6,206 bases of DNA from Actinomycetota bacterium (GCA_013812465.1 JACCTK010000252.1:1-6206); one strand, 5' to 3'; positions 1 through 5,321 are shown, counted from the stretch's first letter. Numbers and translations: made by a program. The notes: generated from the sequence alone by a model not told the origin.

Positions 1-442
1 CCGGCGTCGGCCCGTCGCCGATCGCGATCACATGCTCGAAGCCGGCGCGCTCACGGAAGTTCTCGACCAGCGGCCAGAGCACCTTGTCCGCGATCAGCAC
101 TTTGTCGCCCGCATGGGTGGCGATGTAGGTCAGGTCGTCCGGGTGGAGCCGCAGGTTGAGGGTGTGCGTGACCATCCCGCCGACGGGGACGCCGATGTAG
201 ATCTCGAGGTGCTGATAGTGGTTCCAGGCGAAGGTTCCGACGCGGTCGCCGTCTTCGAGGCCGAGCTCCTTGCGGAGCGCGGCGGCGAGACGGCGTGCCC
301 GTGGCGCGAACTCCGCGTACGTGTAGCGATGCCAGCTCTTGTCGGGAAGTCGGGTGACGATCTCGCGGTCGCCGAAGAGCTGCTCGCCGCGGCGTAGGAT
401 CGCCGGCACGTTCAGCTGGTAGTCCATGATCAGGCCTTCCAC
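1..442 (-). CDS. Acyl-CoA ligase (AMP-forming, FadD/AlkK-like), N-terminal part, cut by window edge
   Basis: This is the N-terminal 147 residues of an AMP-forming acyl-CoA synthetase of the ANL superfamily, which activates a free carboxylic acid with ATP and CoA. Visible family features are the opening DYQLNVPAILRRGEQLFGDR (about residues 7-26) and the segment THTLNLRLHPDDLTYIATHA (about 92-111), typical of medium/long-chain ligases of the AlkK/FadD group. The ATP-binding P-loop, adenylation motifs and C-terminal lid lie beyond the left edge, so activity and chain-length preference cannot be judged. I choose the GTG at 442 because AAGGAGG sits five bases upstream of it. The in-frame ATG at 427 is a possible internal start without such a site. 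The gene begins one base after the stop of the upstream dehydrogenase, so it is the third gene of one transcript and probably supplies acyl-CoA to the two dehydrogenases. The fold is secure; the substrate is unknown. Confidence 0.9.
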   Translation of the reverse strand, partial: MEGLIMDYQLNVPAILRRGEQLFGDREIVTRLPDKSWHRYTYAEFAPRARRLAAALRKELGLEDGDRVGTFAWNHYQHLEIYIGVPVGGMVTHTLNLRLHPDDLTYIATHAGDKVLIADKVLWPLVENFRERAGFEHVIAIGDGPTP

Positions 443-443
443 C

Positions 444-1418
444 TCAGCCTCCTTGGGTGAGTGGGACCGGGGTCTGGCTGACACCAGATCCCGAGCCGGT
501 TGCGTCCAGCAGGGATGCGGCGACCTCGGCCCGGAGCGTGGAGCTCGAGGCCGCGAAGCTCTCGATCCAGAGTGCGCGCTTGTACAGCCGGTGCAGGACG
601 TGCTCCCACGTGAAGCCGATGCCCCCGTGCACCTGAATCGCCGTCTCGCAGACCTGCACCGCGGCCTCGGCCGCGAATGCCTTCGCCGCCGCGGCCGCGA
701 TCGGCGCTTGGTCATCGTTCTCGGAGACGCACCAGGCCGCCCAGTACGAGAGCGAACGCGCGAGCTCGAGACGTGTGTAGGCGTCCGCGAGCGGGTGCGA
801 TACGGCCTGATAGACGCCGATCGGCCTCCCGAACTGCTCGCGCGTTTGAGCGTGCTCGATCGCGTATTCGAGCGCGCGCCGCGCGACACCGCACGCCTCG
901 ATCGCGAGTGCCGCAAGCGTGCGGTTTCGGATCTCCTCGAGCACCCCGGAGTCGGCGAGGCGACGTCCTGGCTCTCCGCCGCGGACGACTCCGACCGGGC
1001 GCGTCTCATCGGTTGTCGAGAGGATCTCGCGCTCGGCGCCGTCGAGCTCGTAGATCCCGTCGCCACCGACGATCGCGATTCGGTCGGCGGTATCGAGGTC
1101 GGGCACGAGCGGGCCGAAAGCGAGCGTCCAGCTGGTCTCGCCGGCGGCAACCTCCGCCTTCAGGTCGTCGGGCAGCGCAGGCAGCGCGGCGGCCATGGTC
1201 GAGAAGAACGGTCCTCGGTAGAGCGCACGTCCGAGCTCCTCGTGGAGCACGGCCTCCTCCACGAACGTGAGCCCGGCGCCTCCGTCCTCCTCCGCGATCG
1301 AGACGCCAGTCCAACCGAGCTCGGCGAGCTTCTTCCACGACGGATCCGCGTTGGCGGCGAGGAACGCGCGAGCTTCCTCGCGAAGCGCGTCCTGCTCGGG
1401 TGTGAAGGTGAAGTCCAT
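444..1418 (-). CDS. Short acyl-CoA dehydrogenase-like subunit (324 aa)
   Basis: This is an acyl-CoA dehydrogenase family flavoprotein subunit. The N-terminal helical domain begins MDFTFTPEQDALREEARAFL. The C-terminal helical domain carries the FAD-contact block QTREQFGRPIGVYQAVSHPLAD (residues 191-212) and QVHGGIGFTWEH (262-273). At 324 residues it is shorter than the usual 380-400, and the middle beta domain is reduced: I see no counterpart of the EPGAGSD flavin/substrate motif present in its neighbour. Known short partners of this kind (mycobacterial FadE27 and FadE29) pair with a longer subunit to form heterotetramers, so a joint enzyme with the adjacent 386-aa protein is likely but inferred. 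The start ATG overlaps the stop of that neighbour (TGATG), indicating translational coupling. The tail after about residue 305 is low-complexity and non-conserved. An alternative reading is a divergent stand-alone dehydrogenase. Confidence 0.92.
   Translation of the reverse strand: MDFTFTPEQDALREEARAFLAANADPSWKKLAELGWTGVSIAEEDGGAGLTFVEEAVLHEELGRALYRGPFFSTMAAALPALPDDLKAEVAAGETSWTLAFGPLVPDLDTADRIAIVGGDGIYELDGAEREILSTTDETRPVGVVRGGEPGRRLADSGVLEEIRNRTLAALAIEACGVARRALEYAIEHAQTREQFGRPIGVYQAVSHPLADAYTRLELARSLSYWAAWCVSENDDQAPIAAAAAKAFAAEAAVQVCETAIQVHGGIGFTWEHVLHRLYKRALWIESFAASSSTLRAEVAASLLDATGSGSGVSQTPVPLTQGG
448..454 (-). promoter_or_regulatory. Strong Shine-Dalgarno for the acyl-CoA ligase
   Basis: The minus strand reads AAGGAGG followed by CTGAG and then GTG, a full anti-16S match with five-base spacing. 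It lies inside the last codons of the upstream dehydrogenase. It decides the GTG at 442 over the ATG at 427 and suggests efficient re-initiation after the upstream stop. Confidence 0.75.
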
Positions 1419-2578
1419 CAGCGCGATTTCGGAAGCCCGAGCACGCGCTCCGCGACGATGTTGCGGAGCACCTCCGAGGTGCCTGCCTCGATCGTGTTTC
1501 CGCGACTCCTGAGCTGCTGGTGCTGCCAGTAGCCACCGTAGGGCGCGTTCTCGTCGGCGAGAGCCGCGTCCGGGCCGAGCAGCTCGAGCGCCAGCTTGGT
1601 CACGCGCTGGTTGGCCTCCGACCAGACGAGCTTGGAGATCGAGCCTTCGGGCCCGGGCATGCCGGTCTTGACAAGCTTCGAGAGCGCGCGGTAGTTGGTG
1701 AAGCGAAGCGCCTGCGCCTCGATCCAATCACGCGCGATCCGATCGCGCTGCAGCGGATCGGCGCCGCGGTCGCGGGCCAGCGCGGCGAGCTTTCGCACCT
1801 GCACCTCGAGCGCGGCCTGGAGCGCGAAGCCGAGAGTGCCGCGCTCGTGCAGAAGAGTCGTCATGGCCACCTGCCAGCCACCGCCGATCTCGCCGAGGAG
1901 GTTCTCCACGGGCACTTCGACTCCGTCGAAGAAAATCTCGTTGAACTCGGACTCGCCGGTGATCTGGGTGAGCGGTCGCACGTCGACTCCCGGCGTGTTC
2001 ATGTCGACGATCAGGTACGTGAGGCCCGCGTGTCGCGTCGATTGCGGGTCGCTGCGCGTGAGCAGAATGCAGAAGCTCGCGAGGTGGGCGAAGGACGACC
2101 ACACCTTCTGCCCGTCGACGACGAAGTGGCCGTTCTCCTGGCGCGCGCTCGTCCGCACGCCCGCAAGGTCCGAGCCTGCTCCGGGCTCGGAGAAGCCCTG
2201 GCACCAGATCTCCTCGGCGGAGAGGATCGGCTCGAGGTAGCGCGCCTTCTGCTCTTCCGAGCCGTGGGCCATGATTGTCGGCCCGGCCATGCCGAGACCG
2301 ATAACGCCGATGTGCGGCGGCGCCTCGGCGCGTGCCATCTCCTCGAGGAAGATCGCCTGGTGGGTGTACGAGGCGCCGCTGCCGCCGTACTCCGTCGGCC
2401 AGGTCAGCCCCGCGTAGCCCGCCTCGTGGAGCGCGCGGCTCCAGGCGCGCATCTCGGGCCCGTCGAAGCGAGCGGCGCCGCCGCGGTGTCCTTGCAGCTC
2501 CTCGGGGAGGTTCTCCTCGATCCAGGAGCGAAGCTCGCCCCTGAACGCAGCTTCCTCGGCGGTGTCCCGCAGATCCAT
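1418..2578 (-). CDS. Acyl-CoA dehydrogenase, full-length subunit (386 aa)
   Basis: This is a full-length FAD-dependent acyl-CoA dehydrogenase, which oxidises an acyl-CoA to the trans-2-enoyl-CoA and passes electrons to electron-transfer flavoprotein. Domains in order are an N-terminal helical domain (about 1-120), the beta domain opening with the flavin motif CQGFSEPGAGSDLAG (126-140), and the C-terminal helical domain ending NTIEAGTSEVLRNIVAERVL (361-380). At the medium-chain-enzyme catalytic position in the last motif the residue is Ala365, with a Glu one place earlier. A better catalytic-base candidate is Glu245 in LLHERGTLG, matching the helix-G glutamate of isovaleryl-CoA dehydrogenase and mycobacterial FadE26. 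The frame stays open upstream to 2812, but homology begins at MDLRDTAEEAAFRGEL, so I start at the ATG at 2578. No convincing ribosome site precedes it; a -10 element seven bases upstream suggests a leaderless message. It is the first gene of the operon. Confidence 0.94.
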   Translation of the reverse strand: MDLRDTAEEAAFRGELRSWIEENLPEELQGHRGGAARFDGPEMRAWSRALHEAGYAGLTWPTEYGGSGASYTHQAIFLEEMARAEAPPHIGVIGLGMAGPTIMAHGSEEQKARYLEPILSAEEIWCQGFSEPGAGSDLAGVRTSARQENGHFVVDGQKVWSSFAHLASFCILLTRSDPQSTRHAGLTYLIVDMNTPGVDVRPLTQITGESEFNEIFFDGVEVPVENLLGEIGGGWQVAMTTLLHERGTLGFALQAALEVQVRKLAALARDRGADPLQRDRIARDWIEAQALRFTNYRALSKLVKTGMPGPEGSISKLVWSEANQRVTKLALELLGPDAALADENAPYGGYWQHQQLRSRGNTIEAGTSEVLRNIVAERVLGLPKSR

Positions 2579-2604
2579 CCGACCGATCGTAGTGCGTTCA
2601 GGGG
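2538..2604. repeat. 12-bp perfect inverted repeat spanning the operon start
   Basis: CCCCTGAACGCA at 2538-2549 is the exact reverse complement of TGCGTTCAGGGG at 2593-2604, separated by 43 bases. One arm lies in dehydrogenase codons about 10-14; the other lies immediately upstream of the candidate -10. It could be a pair of regulator half-sites, or a chance match with the repeat-rich flank. Confidence 0.4.
2586..2591 (-). promoter_or_regulatory. Candidate -10 element for the acyl-CoA operon (leaderless)
   Basis: The minus strand reads TACGAT, fitting the TAnnnT -10 pattern, seven bases before the ATG at 2578. Transcription would begin at or one base before the start codon, giving a leaderless mRNA and explaining the missing Shine-Dalgarno. 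No good -35 is visible. The same hexamer precedes vapB with nearly the same spacing. Confidence 0.4.
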
Positions 2605-2738
2605 AGCATGGGGACCGATTCGTTCCGGAGGGCGCCCCGTTTCCGAGCGGGCGATCTCGGCGAAGCGCTTGACTCTCGTATCTTGGGATGCGCCGATGCA
2701 TGGTGGTAAGCCACAGCCAAGCCCGAGGATGGAACACG

Positions 2739-2780
2739 GAAGACTTGACCCCGGCTCTCTGGAAGAACTGACCCCGGCTC
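2739..2780 (+). repeat. Two tandem units with period 23 bp, GACCCCGGCTC core
   Basis: GAAGACTTGACCCCGGCTC (2739-2757) recurs as GAAGAACTGACCCCGGCTC (2762-2780) with two mismatches in 19 bases. Both contain TGACCCC, which is also part of the palindromes at the transposase ends and of the 13-bp repeat at 3896-3921. It is probably part of the same repeat family. Confidence 0.7.
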
Positions 2781-2806
2781 GGAAGGCTTGTGGCGAACCG
2801 GCGCAC

Positions 2807-2974
2807 GTGCAACAGGGGTCAGGTCTCCAGTGTTGCGGTGCGCTGGCGGGCGAAGCCGTCGGCTGACTGTCGAGGGGTCGATGCCGAGATGCCGGGCGAT
2901 CTCGCGGACGCCGTAGCCCATGGCCGCAGGCGGCCAGGAGCGCGCTTCGCTCAGGTGACGCCAGCTGGTCGGTA
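2807..2974 (-). pseudogene. Decayed duplicate of the transposase C-terminal helix-turn-helix
   Basis: On the minus strand this copy begins with the transposase residues ASPERSALLAACGHG. It then shifts frame at an extra base in the run near 2917-2919, where the intact gene reads HGYGVREIARHLGIDPSTVS. A second extra base near 2848-2850 and a third in the palindrome (2815-2818) follow. The helix-turn-helix text is still readable in another frame (YGVREIARHLGIDPSTVSRRL), so decay is recent. It has no start of its own and cannot make a useful protein. It is a remnant of the tandem duplication rather than an independent gene. Confidence 0.8.
2809..2836 (-). repeat. REP-like palindrome, outer left copy
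   Basis: A 28-base imperfect palindrome: arms GCAACA and TGTTGC, two inner mismatched pairs, then GG/CC closing an eight-base loop, AGACCTGA on the minus strand. It lies at the end of the decayed transposase tail. Such hairpins are the usual substrates of REP-associated tyrosine transposases. Confidence 0.7.
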
Positions 2975-2977
2975 GGT

Positions 2978-3004
2978 GCAACAGGGTCAGGTCTCCAGTG
3001 TTGC
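2978..3004 (-). repeat. REP-like palindrome, inner left copy, overlapping the transposase stop
   Basis: This copy has the same arms GCAACA/TGTTGC and loop AGACCTGA (minus strand) as the outer copy, one base shorter in the C run. The loop's TGA is the stop codon of the transposase gene, and the first arm encodes its last residues. Any hairpin here would form across the 3' end of the message. Confidence 0.7.
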
Positions 3005-3808
3005 GGTGCGCTGGCGGCGAAGCCGTCGGCTGACTGTCGAGGGGTCGATGCCGAGATGCCGGGCGATCTCTCGGACGCCGTAGCCATGGCTGCGGGCGGC
3101 CACGAGCGCGCTTCGCTCAGGTGACGCCAGCAGGTCGGTAAGAGCAGGTCGCGGACTCTGGAAGTAGCGGCGAGGGACTCCCGGGGCAGGCTCTAGGCGC
3201 GCGAGCGTCATCGCGACGAACTCGTCGTCGCCGTCGATCAGGGGATGAGCCGGAGGGCCGTCCTCGTCCTCCTGCTCGCAATGCGCGCGGTAGCGCTTGA
3301 GCGCGCTCGCGCGTGGTTCGCCGAAGTGGGTGAGGAGCCGCGCACGGTCGAGGAGCCAGCGCGGCTCCTGCCCGAGCGCCGCGCGGTGACTCGACCAGCG
3401 CCACTCTGCCGGGTGGTGACAGAGGCCGGCGCGGACGGGGTTTCTGACGATGTAGCGCACGGCCGAGAGAAGATGGGCGTCCTCCTGCACGACCCGCGCC
3501 CGATAGCGGCCCTGGAAGAGATGTCCGACGCGGGCGTGACGTCGGTTGAAGGACTGCGCGTAGACGCCGTTCAGCTGACGCATCCCGCGCGAGAGGTTCG
3601 CAAGCGGCGTCTGCACGAGCAGGTGATAGTGATTCGTCATCAGGCAGTAGGAGAGGATGGGCCACTGGTAGCGCTCGACCCCCTTCGTGAGGAGCTCGAG
3701 GAACAGGCGCCGATCGCCGGCGTCACGGTAGATCGCCGCGCGCTCGTTGCCTCGTGCGCTCACGTGGTAGAGGCCATCCGGCAACAGCGGTCGGGGCGGA
3801 CGGGCCAT
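2987..3808 (-). CDS. REP-associated tyrosine transposase (IS200-like, Y1_Tnp) with C-terminal HTH
   Basis: This is a 273-aa transposase of the HUH single-strand type. The Y1 domain spans about residues 1-150. The metal-binding HUH pair is in LMTNHYHLLVQTP (His60 and His62), and the catalytic tyrosine is expected at Tyr119 in RYIVRNPVRAGL. GHLFQGRYRARVV (95-107) is another family hallmark. Unlike minimal 130-150 aa IS200 transposases, it has a linker and a C-terminal helix-turn-helix, HGYGVREIARHLGIDPSTVS (241-260) followed by RRLRR, presumably for DNA recognition. The start at 3808 fits the family opening MARPPRPLLPDGLYHVSARGNER; no strong Shine-Dalgarno precedes it. All key residues are present and the frame is intact, so it may be active. 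The last codons lie inside a palindrome, with further copies on both sides. The family call is firm; whether it is a domesticated RAYT or a mobile insertion sequence is open. Confidence 0.93.
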   Translation of the reverse strand: MARPPRPLLPDGLYHVSARGNERAAIYRDAGDRRLFLELLTKGVERYQWPILSYCLMTNHYHLLVQTPLANLSRGMRQLNGVYAQSFNRRHARVGHLFQGRYRARVVQEDAHLLSAVRYIVRNPVRAGLCHHPAEWRWSSHRAALGQEPRWLLDRARLLTHFGEPRASALKRYRAHCEQEDEDGPPAHPLIDGDDEFVAMTLARLEPAPGVPRRYFQSPRPALTDLLASPERSALVAARSHGYGVREIARHLGIDPSTVSRRLRRQRTATLET

Positions 3809-3879
3809 CGCTCGAGGCTAACCACCTCGCAAGCCAGGTTGAGCGCGCGCGGAGCGCTTGTTGCAAAATTGGCACACGT

Positions 3880-3907
3880 GCAACATGGGAGACCTGACCC
3901 CTGTTGC
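3880..3907 (+). repeat. REP-like palindrome, right copy
   Basis: A 28-base copy with arms GCAACA/TGTTGC, one mismatched pair, then GGG/CCC around the loop AGACCTGA read on the plus strand, opposite in orientation to the two left copies. With the left copies it forms an inverted pair enclosing the transposase gene (26 of 28 positions match the outer left copy). It lies 24 bp past the DUF2254 stop and could also act as that gene's 3' hairpin. Confidence 0.7.
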
Positions 3908-3921
3908 AGACCCCTGTTGCA
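3896..3921 (+). repeat. Two perfect tandem copies of a 13-bp unit
   Basis: GACCCCTGTTGCA occurs twice back to back. The first copy is the 3' half of the right palindrome, so the palindrome's right arm has been duplicated. The repeat stops nine bases short of the stop codon of the DUF2254 gene. Confidence 0.85.
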
Positions 3922-3930
3922 GCTCGAGGC

Positions 3931-5211
3931 CTAGCCGCGATCGAGCCCGGCCGCTGCGCCGATGCCCTCGCGGTCGTCCCGGAGGGCCATCTCGGCATCC
4001 CGCGCGTCGTCCATCGACCTCTCCGTGGCAGCGGTGAGAAGCTCGAGCTGATCGTCGAGGATGCCGACGCGCTCCGGTGGCGCGACCGACTTGAGATCCG
4101 TGAGCGCGGCTTTCAGCCGACGAGAGACTTGTGGCGACCCTGCCCCGGCCAGTCGGATCTCGTCGAAGGCGAGGTGGACGTAGGCCTCCCACGTCATCGC
4201 AACCACGACCAGCCTCACCTCCCCTTCTTCATCGCGGCACCGGCCGTCCGGGAACGGTCTTCGCGCGAGCTGTCTCAAAAGATCGTGTAACCGATCGAGG
4301 GCCTGCACGGCTGTCGTCGGATCTTGGAACGGCGAGTCGGCGAGCGATCGTTCGGCGATGTCGACGAGCAGCCGAACACCGTAAGCGACGTCCTCGTCGA
4401 GCGTCGGCTCCAAGGCGAGGATCAAGGCTTCGTGTAGTCCATCCTCGTCCAGGCCGTTCGGGTCCCCATGCACTCGGAAGAGCGGCGCGCCGGCCGGAAC
4501 GAACTCGCCGAGCGCCGGGACGAGCTCTAGCAGGCAGCCCGCTCGTCGGGCTTCCTCGACGAGCACCTCCGAGCCGATCTTGGTGATCACGCCGGACTCT
4601 CTGGCTCTCACGACCGAGGCAGAGCCCGGATCTGGCTCGAGCGCTGGGCCCTTGTCCGGGTACTTGCTATCGAGGAGCTTGCGGGTCTCCTTGCCGACGA
4701 GCTCGATGAGCGCGGAGACGCGGAGCGCTTGCCCGATGTGGTGCACGTAGACGACGAGAACGGCGATGCTGACGAGGACGAGGACGAACGCCGTCACGAT
4801 TGCGATGCCCGGCACCTGGCCGGTACCGTCGCCGTTGTTGATCACCTCGCGCACAGCGAGGATGGCATGCACGAACGTCGCCACGAAGAGGCCGATCGCG
4901 AGCTGGCTCGGCTTGTCGCGCAGGATGCGCTGGACGATCCGCGGGGAGAACTGTCCCATGGCCAGCTGGACGACGACCATGGTGATCGTGAGCACCAGTG
5001 CGGCCAGGCTGACCATCGACGCCGCGATGGTGGTCAAGATCACGGTCGCGGCGTCCGGCCCGCCGACGAGACTCGGGGGAAGCGCCTCGTAGTCGAAGTA
5101 GCGGTCGAGGGCGATCGTCCCAAACGAGAGAACGACTCCAGCGAGCACGCACATCACCGGCACGAACCAGAGGCTTGACTTGAGGTGGATGAGCAGCTTG
5201 GAGATTCGCAT
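3931..5211 (-). CDS. DUF2254 family integral membrane protein (426 aa)
   Basis: This is a predicted inner-membrane protein of the DUF2254 family, whose function is not established. Hydrophobic segments lie at about residues 14-36, 55-82, 104-121 and 135-158, followed by a soluble domain of some 260 residues. The family signature is the second segment running into MVVVQLAMGQFSPRIVQRIL (78-97), with FVHAILAVREV (113-123) after it. The soluble part contains SGVITKIGSEVLVEEARRAG (206-225) and GEFVPAGAPLFRVHG (235-249), a small beta-rich module reminiscent of biotinyl/lipoyl-type hairpins, though I would not assign that fold. The start at 5211 has GGAGG six bases upstream. The length is typical of the family. 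It is transcribed away from vapBC and ends beside the transposase block, whose right palindrome is its nearest downstream hairpin. Nothing in the context points to a substrate. Confidence 0.9.
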   Translation of the reverse strand: MRISKLLIHLKSSLWFVPVMCVLAGVVLSFGTIALDRYFDYEALPPSLVGGPDAATVILTTIAASMVSLAALVLTITMVVVQLAMGQFSPRIVQRILRDKPSQLAIGLFVATFVHAILAVREVINNGDGTGQVPGIAIVTAFVLVLVSIAVLVVYVHHIGQALRVSALIELVGKETRKLLDSKYPDKGPALEPDPGSASVVRARESGVITKIGSEVLVEEARRAGCLLELVPALGEFVPAGAPLFRVHGDPNGLDEDGLHEALILALEPTLDEDVAYGVRLLVDIAERSLADSPFQDPTTAVQALDRLHDLLRQLARRPFPDGRCRDEEGEVRLVVVAMTWEAYVHLAFDEIRLAGAGSPQVSRRLKAALTDLKSVAPPERVGILDDQLELLTAATERSMDDARDAEMALRDDREGIGAAAGLDRG

Positions 5212-5215
5212 GCGG

Positions 5216-5223
5216 CCCCTCCC
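5216..5223 (-). promoter_or_regulatory. Shine-Dalgarno for the DUF2254 gene
   Basis: The minus strand reads GGGAGGGG, whose GGAGG core is six bases from the ATG at 5211. It supports that start. Unlike vapB, this gene is therefore expected to have a transcribed leader. Confidence 0.65.
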
Positions 5224-5274
5224 GAGCTACCCGTTCGAGGTCGCCGGAAAACGACAACGGCTTCTTGGGAAGTG

Positions 5275-5321
5275 AGTGATGCACTGATGGCTAGAGATCT
5301 GATGATACGATGCACGAGTGC
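5275..5321 (+). promoter_or_regulatory. Possible VapB/VapBC operator half-sites
   Basis: Two short palindromes, AGTGATGCACT (5275-5285) and GCACGAGTGC (5312-5321), share the GTGC/GCAC arms and a direct repeat GATGCAC (5279 and 5309-5315 regions). They flank the -10 and overlap the start, where autorepressing antitoxins normally bind. The arms are only four bases, so this is a weak call. Confidence 0.25.
5303..5311 (+). promoter_or_regulatory. Extended -10 promoter element for vapBC (leaderless)
   Basis: TGATACGAT combines a TGn extension with the -10 hexamer TACGAT (5306-5311), six bases before the vapB GTG at 5318. Transcription starting at the usual distance would begin on the GTG itself. 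No clear -35 lies 16-18 bases upstream, consistent with an extended -10. No real Shine-Dalgarno precedes the gene. On the opposite strand the overlapping TATCAT (5307-5302) could serve the DUF2254 gene. Confidence 0.45.

Larger units (their letters stand above)
2579..2806. other. Gene-free flank between the operon and the transposase block
   Basis: I see no gene here. The short frames on either strand lack family features. The stretch holds the operon promoter candidate at its left end, a small GTGG-TAAG-CCAC hairpin near 2703-2714, and the 23-bp tandem repeat at 2739-2780. The rest, including the 2605-2735 segment, looks like non-coding flank of the mobile block. I cannot assign it to a named element. 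Confidence 0.5.
2807..3140. repeat. Tandem duplication of about 165 bp (transposase tail plus palindrome)
   Basis: Unit 1 (2807-2974, 168 bp) and unit 2 (2976-3140, 165 bp) align end to end with three single-base indels and five substitutions, about 95% identity by hand. Each runs from the palindrome through the coding sequence for the transposase helix-turn-helix to a shared GGTCGGTA. Unit 2 is part of the intact gene; unit 1 is the extra copy. Confidence 0.9.
2781..3921 (-). mobile_element. RAYT-type (IS200-like) transposase unit with palindromic ends
   Basis: This is the likely extent of a mobile or formerly mobile unit: an intact HUH/Y1 transposase gene bounded on both sides by the same palindrome. 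The outer flanks share a direct repeat (2781-2814 against 3851-3885, about 27 of 35 positions matching by hand, ending in a shared CACGTGCAACA). Elements of this class are single-strand transposases that recognise hairpins and need no long terminal inverted repeats. The true boundaries are uncertain: the left end contains an extra decayed copy of the transposase tail, and no target-site duplication can be recognised. Confidence 0.55.

Noticed and set aside
426..1532. Long plus-strand open frame opposite the short dehydrogenase
   Set aside because: It is antisense to a clear acyl-CoA dehydrogenase, shows arginine-rich low-complexity translation and no family motif. Long shadow frames are expected at this GC content.
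2579..2812. N-terminal extension of the 386-aa dehydrogenase to an upstream start
   Set aside because: The extra 78 residues resemble nothing, cross the tandem GACCCC repeats, and family similarity begins at the ATG at 2578.
1520..2866. Plus-strand 448-aa open frame
   Set aside because: It is a mirror of the full-length dehydrogenase and runs through non-coding repeat sequence at its 3' end; no recognisable domain.
2598..2981. Minus-strand 127-aa frame with a helix-turn-helix
   Set aside because: The helix-turn-helix text is the frameshifted duplicate of the transposase tail; the rest translates non-coding flank.
3870..3885. Sigma-54 promoter suggested by TTGGCACACGTGCAAC
   Set aside because: The GG and GC doublets are too close together for the -24/-12 arrangement.
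2809..3907. CRISPR-like array from the repeated palindromes
   Set aside because: There are only three copies, in two orientations, with irregular spacing and a transposase gene between them.
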